A DNA stretch of 64,000 bases from Pseudotabrizicola sp051200875 (GTDB lineage: Bacteria; Pseudomonadota; Alphaproteobacteria; Rhodobacterales; Rhodobacteraceae), in assembly GCF_051200875.1 (NCBI RefSeq), contig NZ_CP195191.1, positions 1,860,001 through 1,924,000 on the forward strand, in the 5' to 3' direction. Shown piece by piece: positions 17,515 through 26,303 of this stretch. Below the pieces are notes generated by a model that searched no databases, was not told where the DNA came from, and was given only the letters and a program-made list of their open reading frames with translations. How positions within the stretch are numbered: position 1 is the first letter of the stretch; every line of letters begins with the position of its first letter. Position numbers and translations under genes: made by a program.

Positions 17515-18228
17515 TTACAAGGGCCGAGCGGCGTCTTTCTTCAAGGCAGCCGCCACCAATCCCGGAACGCGCGGATCAAGGCCAAGCGGCATCAGCACCC
17601 GGCCTTTGAACCCGGCCTCTTCCAGCGCCTCGGGCAGATCATCGACGACATGTCCGCCACGCGCCGCAAAGAACGGCAGGCAGATTGCCTCCGGCCCAAA
17701 GCCTGTCGCCGCAGAAATCTGCGGTGTCTGGTCGATGAAGGCCGCCTCTGACCGGGCCAAGCCCAGCGCCGCGCCTATCTTCGCCGCCACGTCACAGGCA
17801 ACCGCCGCAGGGGCCGGGCTGCGAAACGACCCATGCGCGGCCAACAGCAGCTCACCGCCTTCAGCCCCCCCCGCCTCGCGCACAATCGTCACGGCCAGGT
17901 CCTGAATCTCCTCCAGCGTGCCAAAGGCCTCGTGCACGCGCCAATCCGCCCCGCCCGCCTCGGCCAGCTTGCGCGGCAGGTTCACCTTGGTGAACCATCC
18001 CCCCGCCATGAACATCGGAAAGACCACGCCGCCCGGTCCCATCTCGGCCAAGGCACGCGCCAAGGCACCTTCTTCCGCAAGCGTAACAGAGGCAACTTGC
18101 CAGTCGGGCAAATGCGACGCCACGCCTTCGGCAAATGCCGCCATTTCCGCTGCTGCGGGCAAAGGGTCTGACGGCTGCCCATGCGAGACAATCAGGGCTT
18201 TTCGTTTTGGGTCTGGTCCTAGGGTCAT
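17515..18228 (-). CDS. CbiX-like sirohydrochlorin/cobalt chelatase family protein
   Basis: A 237-residue member of the CbiX/sirohydrochlorin chelatase family with two related half-domains. His motifs are VSHGQPSDP near the N-terminus and LLLAAHGSFRSPAP in the second half. Family members insert Co2+, Ni2+ or Fe2+ into sirohydrochlorin. Here no cobalamin or siroheme genes are adjacent, so the metal and role are open. The start at 18228 gives the usual N-terminus; the longer reading has no support. It lies on the minus strand 90 bases after the Rieske oxygenase gene. Confidence 0.78.
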   Translation of the reverse strand: MTLGPDPKRKALIVSHGQPSDPLPAAAEMAAFAEGVASHLPDWQVASVTLAEEGALARALAEMGPGGVVFPMFMAGGWFTKVNLPRKLAEAGGADWRVHEAFGTLEEIQDLAVTIVREAGGAEGGELLLAAHGSFRSPAPAAVACDVAAKIGAALGLARSEAAFIDQTPQISAATGFGPEAICLPFFAARGGHVVDDLPEALEEAGFKGRVLMPLGLDPRVPGLVAAALKKDAARPL

Positions 18229-18318
18229 GGCCGCCAACCTAGCGCAAAGGGCAAGGCCAGCAAGCCCCTCGCCGCGCAATCCGTTCTGCGGCTTACCCCA
18301 TCTTTCTCAGGCAGCCTT

Positions 18319-19455
18319 TCAGGCGGGCATCTTGCTTGCGATATATTGCGCAAACTCAAAATTCGGCCGCTCCAGATGGCTCAGCGCACCGGGCTCTGAC
18401 AATTCTGCGCAAAGGCCCCGATAAACCCGCTCGACACAGCCCTTGTCTTCGGCATTCACGTCATCCAACAGCGCCTTCAGCGCCGCGAAATGCGAAGCCG
18501 CCTCCGGGTCCGCCGCCCAATCCGCAGCCAGCCCGCCACCGAACAGCACCTTCACCTTGCCCGGACCATCCGGCGTCAGGCTCAGATACCAGAAATAGCC
18601 CGGCGTCAGCGTGATCAGCAGCGCAGGGTAGATCGACAAAAGCCATGTGATCCGCCGCTGATCACCTTCCAAGGTGGTGTTCGACGGGTGCGCCAAGGTC
18701 AGCGGCAGGCTGTCGTTCTTCATGATGTAGTGATAGTTGAACGAGGCAAAGCCCTCGGGGCAGGTCATCTTCATCAGATCAACCGTGCCGCCAATCGTGC
18801 CCTCGTGGCAGACCGGCAGATGATAGCTCTCCATGAAATTCTCGGCCAGAACCTTCCAGTTCGTGTCCCAGTGAAACTCCTCGCGGAAAGCCTCGACATA
18901 GGATCCCATATCCAGATAGCCGACCAGCTTTTCCACATCGGCCAAGGCCTCACGCGGCGACGGGGCATCAGGGTTCAGCGTGACCATGATCCAGCCCAGC
19001 CAGTTTTCCACCCGCACCTTGGGCAGCTTCACGTCTTCCTTGCAGAACCCTTCATTCAGGCTCATCGCAGGCGCCCCGCGCAAGCTGCCATCCAGATTAT
19101 ACGTCCAGGCGTGATACGGGCAGACGATCGACCGCACATTGCCCCGGCCTTCAAGCAAAGTGCTCATCCGGTGGCGGCAGACATTCGACAGCCCCCGCAA
19201 CGCCCCTTCCCGGTCGCGCAAAATGATGATCGGCTCGCCCCCGATTTCCATCGTCAGATAGTCGCCGGGGTTTGGCAGCGCCTCGGCCCGCCCTGCGCAC
19301 AGCCATTCGCGCGCAAAGATATGCGTCTCTTCCAGCGCCGCGAATTCGGGCGAGGTATAAACCGATTTCGGCATCGCCCGCGCGCGCTCGAACGGGACCG
19401 AGACATTGGCACGCAGTTCCGCAAGGGGGGTCAGGCTGGGGTCATGGCGAGTCAT
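18319..19455 (-). CDS. Rieske-type aromatic ring-hydroxylating / amine-demethylating oxygenase, alpha subunit
   Basis: A 378-residue Rieske non-heme iron oxygenase. The Rieske [2Fe-2S] ligands are Cys-x-His in NVCRHRMS and Cys-x2-His in IVCPYHAWTY. The mononuclear iron site is the bridging Asp/Glu and two His in ENFMESYHLPVCHEG. The overall length and the YHLPVCHEG wording resemble the quaternary-amine demethylases (glycine-betaine GbcA, stachydrine StcD, carnitine CntA) more than arene dioxygenases. The start at 19455 has GAGG seven bases upstream. No reductase subunit gene is adjacent, so the electron donor lies elsewhere. The substrate is inferred only as an N-methylated or small organic amine. 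Confidence 0.85.
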   Translation of the reverse strand: MTRHDPSLTPLAELRANVSVPFERARAMPKSVYTSPEFAALEETHIFAREWLCAGRAEALPNPGDYLTMEIGGEPIIILRDREGALRGLSNVCRHRMSTLLEGRGNVRSIVCPYHAWTYNLDGSLRGAPAMSLNEGFCKEDVKLPKVRVENWLGWIMVTLNPDAPSPREALADVEKLVGYLDMGSYVEAFREEFHWDTNWKVLAENFMESYHLPVCHEGTIGGTVDLMKMTCPEGFASFNYHYIMKNDSLPLTLAHPSNTTLEGDQRRITWLLSIYPALLITLTPGYFWYLSLTPDGPGKVKVLFGGGLAADWAADPEAASHFAALKALLDDVNAEDKGCVERVYRGLCAELSEPGALSHLERPNFEFAQYIASKMPA

Positions 19456-19569
19456 GGCAAACCTCGGTTCAGACAGTCTGGGGAGTCGCAAGATTGTAAG
19501 CACACAAACAACGTTGCGTCACTTGAAATTCATCAGTCCAGTTTGCGCCAAAGGCACAGGGCGGGCACT

Positions 19570-20331
19570 TCAGTCCTCCAGATCATAGGGCCAGGTCGCC
19601 TGCGAGAAAACACCCCCATCGACCCAGATCGTCTGCCCGGTGATGAAACTTGCCGCCGGGCTGCAAAGGAACACAACCGGCCCCGCAATATCCTCGGGCA
19701 CCCCCACCCGGCGCAGCGGCGTCACCTTCGACCAAGTGCCCGCATAATCGCCCGCCTCCGCCGCCGTGCGCTCGGTCGCAATCGCGCCCGGTGCCACGCA
19801 GTTCACCCGAATGCCCTTCGGCCCCAATTCCACCGCCGACACCTTGGTAAACTGCTCGATCCCACCTTTCGAGGCCGTGTAATCCACCAGCCGCGGAAAG
19901 GCCAATTTGTTGCAGCCCGACCCAAGGTTGACGATGCTGCCCCCCTTGCCCGCCGCAATCATCGCCCGCGCCGCGGCTTGGGTGTTCAGAAAACAGCCCT
20001 TCAGATTGGTCCGCATCACTGCGTCCCACTGGTCGCCCCGCAAATCCAACAGCCGCGCCCAGGTCTGAATGCCCGCATTGTTGGCCAGAACATCCGGCGC
20101 CCCGCCCCATCCGACCGCCTCTGCCCAAAAACCCGCTACCGCCGCCTCGTCGCCCACATCGGAGTCCCACCCCCGCGCCCGCCGCCCGATGGCCTCAACA
20201 TCCGCCACCAGATCCGCCGCCGCGGCCTCAGCCCCCAAATGGGTAAAGGCCACATCATATCCAGCCCGCGCCAAGCCTCTGACGATATCGCGCCCAATGG
20301 CCGAAACCCCCGCCGTCACCACTGCAAACAT
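19570..20331 (-). CDS. Short-chain dehydrogenase/reductase
   Basis: A 253-residue classical SDR. The active-site Tyr and Lys are in DYTASKGG, the catalytic Ser lies about 13 residues before in NLGSGCNK, and the NNAG motif is present (LANNAGIQT). The N-terminal dinucleotide motif reads TAGVSAIGR instead of TGxxxGIG, so two of the usual glycines are alanine. The C-terminal GGVFSQ region is normal. It lies between arsC and the Rieske gene on the same strand. Substrate and cofactor preference are unknown; a link to the Rieske oxygenase pathway is possible but unproven. Confidence 0.85.
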   Translation of the reverse strand: MFAVVTAGVSAIGRDIVRGLARAGYDVAFTHLGAEAAAADLVADVEAIGRRARGWDSDVGDEAAVAGFWAEAVGWGGAPDVLANNAGIQTWARLLDLRGDQWDAVMRTNLKGCFLNTQAAARAMIAAGKGGSIVNLGSGCNKLAFPRLVDYTASKGGIEQFTKVSAVELGPKGIRVNCVAPGAIATERTAAEAGDYAGTWSKVTPLRRVGVPEDIAGPVVFLCSPAASFITGQTIWVDGGVFSQATWPYDLED

Positions 20332-20355
20332 CGCAGCCTCCCTTTCCTCGCCGCG

Positions 20356-20715
20356 TCAAGGCGCAGGCGGATGATCCAGCAATTGCAACACCAAATCCGA
20401 GGGGCGGCACAGACGCGCGCCTTTCAGCGTGGTGACAAAGGGCCGGTTCACCAGTTCCGGATGCTGCACCATCGCGGCCAGTATCGCAGCCTCATCCGCC
20501 TCTTTCAGGCCCTTTTCCACGGCAGCCGCCTCTTTCTCACGCAAGGCGTCCCGCGCCATGACACCCGCCGTCGCGAACAGGCCCTGAAGCTGCGGCAAGG
20601 TCCAGCCTGTCTTCAAATACTCGACAATCTCAGGCTCGGCCCCGGTTTCCCGGATCAGGGCCAGCACTTCTCGCGATTTGCTGCAACGGGGGTTGTGATA
20701 GATCACGATCGTCAT
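20356..20715 (-). CDS. arsC: Arsenate reductase (glutaredoxin-dependent, ArsC family)
   Basis: A 119-residue ArsC/Spx-fold protein. The active-site Cys is in IYHNPRCSKSR. Arginine motifs of the glutaredoxin-coupled ArsC class are visible in NRPFV and in the CRPSD segment. Such proteins reduce arsenate to arsenite using glutathione. The ATG at 20715 is preceded by a purine-rich AGGAAGGAG stretch. No arsenite exporter or ArsR regulator is found nearby, so it is an orphan and could serve another thiol reductase role. Confidence 0.85.
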   Translation of the reverse strand: MTIVIYHNPRCSKSREVLALIRETGAEPEIVEYLKTGWTLPQLQGLFATAGVMARDALREKEAAAVEKGLKEADEAAILAAMVQHPELVNRPFVTTLKGARLCRPSDLVLQLLDHPPAP

Positions 20716-20770
20716 ACTCCCTCTCTCCTTCCTGTCAGAACCCCTGCGCCCCCAACAGCCCATTTTCTGT

Positions 20771-20813
20771 CTGAAAATATCCTCTGGGGGTCCGGGGGGC
20801 GAAGCGCCCCCGG
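20771..20813. repeat. GC hairpin followed by a GAGGATATTT box (extragenic element, copy 1)
   Basis: A stem of CCGGGGG (20792-20798) with CCCCCGG (20807-20813) lies 10 bases past the adenine deaminase stop. Read on the minus strand it is followed by CCCCCAGAGGATATTTTC. The same design recurs at 52852-52917. It probably ends or protects the ade transcript, but a U tract is only partial. Confidence 0.5.
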
Positions 20814-20822
20814 CGCCTGAAC

Positions 20823-22535
20823 TTAGGGAATGATTTCAAACCGGTCGACATCCACCATCCCCATATCGGTGATTTTCAGATGCGGGATCACCGGCAGTGC
20901 CAGAAACGCCAGTTGCAAGAACGGCTCTTCCAGCACCACACCCAGCGACTTTGCCGCCGCCCGCAACGCCACCAGATCGTCCCGCACGCGCTCAAACGGC
21001 TCAAGGCTCATCAACCCCGCCACCGGCAGCGCCAGTTCGGCCAGAACCTTGCCGCCCTCCACCACCACAAAGCCGCCCTCGATCTCGCCCAGCCGGTTTG
21101 CCGCCAGCGCCATATCGTCCGCATCGGCCCCCACCACCGCGATATTGTGATGGTCATGACAAACGGTCGAGGCAATCGCCCCCCGTTTCAGACCAAAGCC
21201 CTTCACAAAGCCGGTCGCACAGTTGCCATTCTTGCCATGCCGCTCCACCACCGCGATCTTCACCAGATCCCGCGCCAGATCAGGCCGCTTGTCGCCATCG
21301 ACGGGCGGAATATCAAAGGTCAGATGCTCGGTGATGATCTTGCCCGGCAATATCCCGATCACCGGCGTCTCCACCCGGTTTCCGCCAGTGCGGAAATCCT
21401 CCGCCCTCACCTTTGGTGTCTTGACCGAATGCCGCCCGACCGGCTCCACCCATGCCCGCGCCGCAAAGGCCGCCGCATCGGCCACCACGCCCCCTGCCAG
21501 CACCAGCGCGGCATGGCAGCTTTCCAGCCCGTCAATCACCGCAATATCGGCCCGCTTGCCCGGCGCGATCAGCCCCCGGTCCTTCAGCCCAAAGGCCTCG
21601 GCCGCACTTAAGGACGCCGCCCGATAGACCGCCAAGGGCGGGCAGCCCAAAGCGATCAGCGTGCGGATCATGTAATCCAGATGTCCATGTTCCGCGATAT
21701 CCAGCGGATTGCGGTCATCCGTGCACAGGCACAGATAGGGCGCGTGGCGTTCGGTCAGCAGCGGCGCCAAGGCATGCATATCCTTGGAAACCGACCCTTC
21801 ACGGATCAGAATCCGCATCCCCTTGCGCAGCTTTTCCAACCCCTCTTCGGCACTGGTCGCCTCATGCTCGGTCCGTATGCCCGCCGCGATATAGCCGTTC
21901 AGATCCTTGCCACGCAGCAAGGGCGCATGGCCGTCGATATGCCGTCCCTGCCACGCCTCCAGCTTGGCCATCACCCCCGCATCCCGCATCAAGACGCCGG
22001 GGAAATTCATGAACTCGGCCAAACCGATGCCATGCGCGTGGTCACGCAACGGGATCAAATCTTCCGCCTCCAACCGCGCCCCCGCCGTTTCCATATGGGT
22101 CGAGGGCACGCAGGACGAAATCTGCACCCGCACATCCATCAGCGTGTGTTCGGCGGCCTCAAGGAAATAGGCAATCCCCGGCACGCCACAGACATTGGCA
22201 ATCTCGTGCGGGTCGCAGATCGCCGTCGTCACCCCGCGCGGCGTCACACAGCGATCGAATTCAAACGGCGTGACCAGACTGCTTTCAATGTGCAGATGCG
22301 TGTCGATAAATCCCGGCACCAGCACCTTACCCGCCACGTCAATCTCGCGCCGACCCTGATATTGGCCAAAGACCCCAACAATCGTATCGCCGCAAATCGC
22401 CACATCGGTTTCGACCAACTCCCCGGTGATCAGGTCAAACACCCGCCCGCCTTTCAGCACCAGATCGGCCAAGGCCTGTCCGCGCCCTTGGGAAATGCGG
22501 TCGGCCAACGGGGCCTTCGGGGGAATATGAACCAT
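20823..22535 (-). CDS. ade: Adenine deaminase
   Basis: Converts adenine to hypoxanthine and ammonia for purine salvage. The product of 570 residues is of normal length for the AdeC family. The metal-dependent amidohydrolase domain has the DTHLHIESS motif and the DPHEIANVCG segment. The later barrel ligands are in IDGHAPLL and CTDDRNPLDI. The C-terminal domain carries HDHHNIAVVG. The ATG at 22535 has AAAGGAGT seven bases upstream; the longer open frame upstream has no family similarity. It is divergent from the second DMT transporter. Confidence 0.92.
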   Translation of the reverse strand: MVHIPPKAPLADRISQGRGQALADLVLKGGRVFDLITGELVETDVAICGDTIVGVFGQYQGRREIDVAGKVLVPGFIDTHLHIESSLVTPFEFDRCVTPRGVTTAICDPHEIANVCGVPGIAYFLEAAEHTLMDVRVQISSCVPSTHMETAGARLEAEDLIPLRDHAHGIGLAEFMNFPGVLMRDAGVMAKLEAWQGRHIDGHAPLLRGKDLNGYIAAGIRTEHEATSAEEGLEKLRKGMRILIREGSVSKDMHALAPLLTERHAPYLCLCTDDRNPLDIAEHGHLDYMIRTLIALGCPPLAVYRAASLSAAEAFGLKDRGLIAPGKRADIAVIDGLESCHAALVLAGGVVADAAAFAARAWVEPVGRHSVKTPKVRAEDFRTGGNRVETPVIGILPGKIITEHLTFDIPPVDGDKRPDLARDLVKIAVVERHGKNGNCATGFVKGFGLKRGAIASTVCHDHHNIAVVGADADDMALAANRLGEIEGGFVVVEGGKVLAELALPVAGLMSLEPFERVRDDLVALRAAAKSLGVVLEEPFLQLAFLALPVIPHLKITDMGMVDVDRFEIIP

Positions 22536-22696
22536 GTCGCGACTCCTTTCCCCTAGCAAATCAGAGCCACCTTCCGGCGAAAAGGGGGGATGCACCCGAA
22601 CGCCTCCCGACAGCCTCCACATTGTGCCCCTCACAAAACGCAGCTTGCACCCTGCGTCCAAGGGTGATGGATTGAAAAGGACAGGAGTTCTTCCCC

Positions 22697-23629
22697 ATGC
22701 CCGTCCTTCGCGGCCCGCTTCTTGGCATCGCCTATAAACTCGTCTCGGTTCTGATCTTCATCGTGATGAGTGCGTTGATCAAATCCACCGCCGACCATGT
22801 TCCGGCAGGCGAAGCCGTGTTCTTTCGGTCCTTCTTTGCCATTCCGGTCATCGTCGCATGGCTGGCGATGCGTCGCGAACTTTCTACCGGACTGCGGACG
22901 AAAAACCCGATGGGCCATGTCTGGCGTGGCTTCGCAGGCACCTGCGCGATGGGGCTTGGCTTTGCCGGCCTTGGCTATCTTCCCTTGCCCGAGGTCACGG
23001 CCATCGGATACGCGGCCCCGCTTTTGACCGTCATCTTTGCCGCCATGTTTCTGGGCGAGGACGTCCGCCTGTTCCGCATCTCTTGCGTCATCCTTGGCAT
23101 GACCGGGGTGATGATCGTGCTTTGGCCGCGCCTGACCTTTCTTGAAGGCAGCGCCAGCCACCGCGAGGCTTTTGGCGCCATGCTGGTTCTGGGTGGGGCG
23201 GTCTTTGCCGCTCTGGCGCAGGTCTTCGTGCGCAAGATGGTGGCCATCGAAAAGACCTCGGCCATCGTCTTCTGGTTTTCCTGTACTGCGTCGATCTTGT
23301 CGCTGTTCACCATTCCCTTCGGCTGGGTCATCCCCACCGCATCCGAGGCGGCTCTGCTGGTTCTGGCCGGGCTCTTGGGCGGGCTGGGCCAGATCTTCCT
23401 GACCTCCAGTTACCGTGAGGCCGATGCCTCGCTCGTCGCGCCCTTCGACTATGCCTCGATGATCTTCGCCCTCGCCATCGGCTATTTCGTCTTCTCCGAA
23501 GTGCCGACAATGGCCATGCTGGCTGGGGCTGCCATCGTGATCACCGCAGGTGTCCTGATCATCTGGCGCGAGCGTCGGTTGGGTCTTGAACGCGCCCGCC
23601 AACGCAAGGCGATGACGCCCCAAGGCTGA
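22697..23629 (+). CDS. DMT superfamily transporter (EamA-type)
   Basis: A 310-residue ten-helix inner-membrane transporter with two EamA repeats. The first helix begins LGIAYKLVSVLIFIVM, and the repeat junction is near residue 150. The GYLPLPEVTAIGYAAPLL segment is typical of the family. AGGAG lies about nine bases before the ATG at 22697. It is transcribed divergently from adenine deaminase, which permits but does not prove a role in purine or nucleoside movement. It ends near a short GC-rich tandem repeat that separates it from the convergent frc operon. Confidence 0.85.
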   Translation: MPVLRGPLLGIAYKLVSVLIFIVMSALIKSTADHVPAGEAVFFRSFFAIPVIVAWLAMRRELSTGLRTKNPMGHVWRGFAGTCAMGLGFAGLGYLPLPEVTAIGYAAPLLTVIFAAMFLGEDVRLFRISCVILGMTGVMIVLWPRLTFLEGSASHREAFGAMLVLGGAVFAALAQVFVRKMVAIEKTSAIVFWFSCTASILSLFTIPFGWVIPTASEAALLVLAGLLGGLGQIFLTSSYREADASLVAPFDYASMIFALAIGYFVFSEVPTMAMLAGAAIVITAGVLIIWRERRLGLERARQRKAMTPQG

Positions 23630-23638
23630 CCGTCTGTC

Positions 23639-23671
23639 TGTACGGGGGGTGTACAGGGGGTGTACGCAAGG
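23639..23671. repeat. Tandem repeat, three 11-base units
   Basis: Three consecutive units beginning TGTAC (TGTACGGGGGG, TGTACAGGGGG, TGTACGCAAGG) lie between the convergent DMT and frcK genes. No function is evident. Confidence 0.6.
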
Positions 23672-23693
23672 TGCCGCCCCCGATTTTGGCCAG

Positions 23694-24302
23694 TCAGGGC
23701 CGGATCACCACATCAGCGGGACGCGAGTTTTCAATCGTCCGACGGATGTTTGGCATGTCATTGCTGTCAATCCACGCCCGCGTCTCGGCAGGCGATTTTC
23801 CATAATAGGCCCAGCGATCCACCAACCGCCGATCCAGCTCTTCAAGGCTCACATCAATCCAGATTGTCAGATCGAACATCGGTGCCAATTCGGCCCAACG
23901 ACCTTCGTTCAAAAGCAGGTAATTGCCCTCGACAATCAGATACCGATCACTGGGCTGAATGATGTCCGCAGCCGCCCGCGACAGCTCCATCGAGCGGTCA
24001 AAAACCGGGATGGCAATTTCGTCCTCGTCCCGCAACCTCTTGATAAGATGAATGAACCCGGCAACGTCAAAGGTCTCTGGGGCACCTTTGCGCGACCGCA
24101 TTCCACGGGCATTCAGTACGATGTCGTCAAGGTGAAAACCATCCATCGGCACCACCCGGGCCCCTGCGCCCAAGGCGTGAACCAAAGCGTCCGACAGGGT
24201 CGATTTTCCGGCGCCGGGCGGTCCGGCAAGGGCGATCAGAAACCGCCCCTGCCCGTCTCCGGCCCTTGCGCGTATCTCCTTGGCAAGGGCTTCGGGTGTC
24301 AT
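23694..24302 (-). CDS. frcK: P-loop kinase of the fructose uptake operon
   Basis: A 202-residue nucleoside/pantothenate-kinase-like P-loop protein. The Walker A motif is AGPPGAGKST near residue 27, followed by PMDGFHLDD. A basic substrate-closing segment follows with RGMRSRKGAPETFD. It lies last in the frcB-frcC-frcA-frcK order known from Sinorhizobium meliloti, where FrcK is a presumed sugar kinase. Its ATG overlaps the frcA stop (ATGA), so it is translationally coupled. The likely role is phosphorylation of the imported sugar, or of a related alcohol, but activity is not established by sequence. Confidence 0.82.
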   Translation of the reverse strand: MTPEALAKEIRARAGDGQGRFLIALAGPPGAGKSTLSDALVHALGAGARVVPMDGFHLDDIVLNARGMRSRKGAPETFDVAGFIHLIKRLRDEDEIAIPVFDRSMELSRAAADIIQPSDRYLIVEGNYLLLNEGRWAELAPMFDLTIWIDVSLEELDRRLVDRWAYYGKSPAETRAWIDSNDMPNIRRTIENSRPADVVIRP

Positions 24303-25084
24303 GCTTGCTCTTCCACGCCTTCCGGCACCTTGGCGCCCGTCATGAACGCCACAGCATCCGACATCGAATAGTCTTTCGGGTTGATGACGCACAGCCGCCG
24401 ACCAAGCCGATGGATGTGAATTCTGTCAGCAACTTCAAAGACATGCGGCATGTTGTGGCTGATCAGGATGATCGGAATGCCACGCGAACGCACATCGCTG
24501 ATCAGTTCCAAAACGCGCCGGGATTCCTTCACCCCAAGCGCCGCCGTCGGTTCGTCAAGGATCACCACCTTCGAACCGAAAGCCGCCGCACGGGCCACGG
24601 CAACACCCTGCCGCTGACCGCCCGAAAGCGTCTCAACCGCCTGATTGATGTCCTGAATGGTCATCAGCCCAAGCTCGGAGAGTTTTTCGCGGGCAAAGGC
24701 ATTCATGCGCGCCCGATCCGTCATCCGGAAAACAGACCCCATGATGCCAGGCTTGCGCCATTCGCGGCCAAGGAACATGTTTTCCGAAATCGACAGGGCC
24801 GGTGACATGGCAAGTGTCTGATAAACCGTCTCGATTCCAGCTTCACGCGCCTCTTCCGGGCCGCGGAAGTGGACAGGCTTTCCTTCCAGTTCGATGGTCC
24901 CGTGATCGGGGGTCACCGCACCGGAAAGCGCCTTGATCAGGGTCGATTTGCCTGCGCCGTTGTCGCCAATAACCGCAAGGATCTCGCCGGGATTCAGGTC
25001 GAAATCGCAGCCATTCATCGCCACCACGGTACCGTAGCGCTTCATCAGGCCGCGCGCCTTGATGATGGGGGTCACTTCCGTCAC
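24299..25084 (-). CDS. frcA: Fructose import ABC transporter ATP-binding protein
   Basis: The ATPase subunit of a CUT2-class sugar importer, 261 residues and a single ABC domain (CUT2 ATPases are often double; FrcA is a known single). Walker A is GDNGAGKST, the Q loop lies near YQTLAMSP, the signature is LSGGQRQGVAVARA and Walker B is VVILDEPTAALG. The H loop is in ILISHNM. The start is GTG at 25084, overlapping the frcC stop by four bases. Together with FrcC and FrcB it forms the complete importer at the inner membrane. Confidence 0.92.
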   Translation of the reverse strand: MTEVTPIIKARGLMKRYGTVVAMNGCDFDLNPGEILAVIGDNGAGKSTLIKALSGAVTPDHGTIELEGKPVHFRGPEEAREAGIETVYQTLAMSPALSISENMFLGREWRKPGIMGSVFRMTDRARMNAFAREKLSELGLMTIQDINQAVETLSGGQRQGVAVARAAAFGSKVVILDEPTAALGVKESRRVLELISDVRSRGIPIILISHNMPHVFEVADRIHIHRLGRRLCVINPKDYSMSDAVAFMTGAKVPEGVEEQA

Positions 25085-26196
25085 TTCGAAGCCCTCCTCA
25101 GATATTGGTCAAGTGCAACAGCGACAATCACCAGACAGCCCGCCGCGAAGGTTTGCCAGTAGTCGTCCACCCGCGCCGCAACCGAAAGACCGGTTGTGAA
25201 AAGCTGAACGATGATGGCCCCAAGGATCGCGCCCACCACGGAACCACGTCCCCCAAAGAGAGAGGTTCCGCCAATCACCACAGCGGTGATCGAAGCAAGG
25301 TTGATATCGCCAAAGGCAATGGGAGAAACCGAACCGATACGGCCAATCGACACCCATGCCGCGAAACCGCAGATTGCGCCCGCCGCAGCATAGACCGAGA
25401 TCAGAACCTTATCGACTTTGATCCCCGACAGCATCGCAGCATCAGGATCATCGCCAATCGCGTGGACATGGCGACCCCATGCCGTGCGGTTCAGCGCATA
25501 CCAGACTACAGCGGCAAGAAGCAAAAGTGCGATCATGCCAAAGGTAACCGTGGCACTGCCGATCTTGAAGCCCTGACCAAAGAACAAGAGGCTGGGCGCT
25601 TGGGCGGTAATGTCCACGTTCCGAACCGATTCAGACCCGGAATAGGCCAGTTTCAGCGACCGGAAGATCGACAGGGTGCCAAGCGTCACGATGAACGGTG
25701 GCAGCTTGATCTTTGTGACAAGGAAACCATTGAAAAGCCCCATCAAAGTACCGATCCCGATGCCCGCCAGAATGGCCAGAGGAACCGGAAGACCACCCGC
25801 TTCGGGGTTGTCGGTGTTGACGGCAAGGTTGGCCATCACCAGCGCCGAAAAGACAAGGATTTCACCCACGGAAAGCTCGATCCCAGCAGTCAGGATCACC
25901 AAAGTCTGCGCCAGTGCGACAAGACCCACAATTGTCATCTGCTGAAGGATGGTCGACAGAACTACTCCACGGAAGAAGCTTCCATGGTCCAAGGCAAAGG
26001 CCACAAACCCAAAACACAGGTAAGACAGCAGCAGGACTGCAGCTGGAATAAGGGTTGGATGGCGCCGCAATACCCCTTTGATGGTGGCAAGCGCCGTGCG
26101 GTCGTCTGCTTCGAACTGCGCGACGGCCTTATCGGCTTGGTCAAGCTTGGCTTCGAAGTCAGAGATCACTTTGGTTGGTGCGTCTGGACTACTCAT
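25081..26196 (-). CDS. frcC: Fructose ABC transporter permease
   Basis: The CUT2-type permease of the fructose importer, 371 residues. The N-terminal cytoplasmic stretch of about 50 residues (rich in Asp, Lys and Ala) is followed by about ten transmembrane helices. The BPD_transp_2 family features AGIELSVGEI and GGTSLFGGRGS are both visible; the latter is the conserved cytoplasmic loop contacting the ATPase. It is coupled to frcA by a four-base overlap. It is separated from frcB by 107 bases containing a stable stem-loop, which probably sets the higher level of the binding protein. Confidence 0.92.
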   Translation of the reverse strand: MSSPDAPTKVISDFEAKLDQADKAVAQFEADDRTALATIKGVLRRHPTLIPAAVLLLSYLCFGFVAFALDHGSFFRGVVLSTILQQMTIVGLVALAQTLVILTAGIELSVGEILVFSALVMANLAVNTDNPEAGGLPVPLAILAGIGIGTLMGLFNGFLVTKIKLPPFIVTLGTLSIFRSLKLAYSGSESVRNVDITAQAPSLLFFGQGFKIGSATVTFGMIALLLLAAVVWYALNRTAWGRHVHAIGDDPDAAMLSGIKVDKVLISVYAAAGAICGFAAWVSIGRIGSVSPIAFGDINLASITAVVIGGTSLFGGRGSVVGAILGAIIVQLFTTGLSVAARVDDYWQTFAAGCLVIVAVALDQYLRRASK

Positions 26197-26248
26197 CGTT
26201 CTGAATTTTCTCCCGCTCTCACACTGGGCAGAGGGCCGCAGGTATGAA

Positions 26249-26274
26249 GAAGGGCGAGGCTAACCCCGCCCTTC
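26249..26274 (-). promoter_or_regulatory. Intercistronic stem-loop between frcB and frcC
   Basis: An inverted repeat GAAGGGCG (26249-26256) and CGCCCTTC (26267-26274) with a 10-base loop lies in the 107-base frcB-frcC gap. It has no U tract on the minus strand. Such structures commonly stabilise the upstream binding-protein message, so a differential expression role is inferred. Confidence 0.6.
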
Positions 26275-26303
26275 ATTAAATCAAGACAGAGGGTCTGCCT
26301 TAA

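Noticed and set aside
18490..20820. 776-codon plus-strand frame across the Rieske, SDR and arsC genes
   Set aside because: It overlaps three genes with clear motifs on the other strand; composition is typical of an antisense frame.
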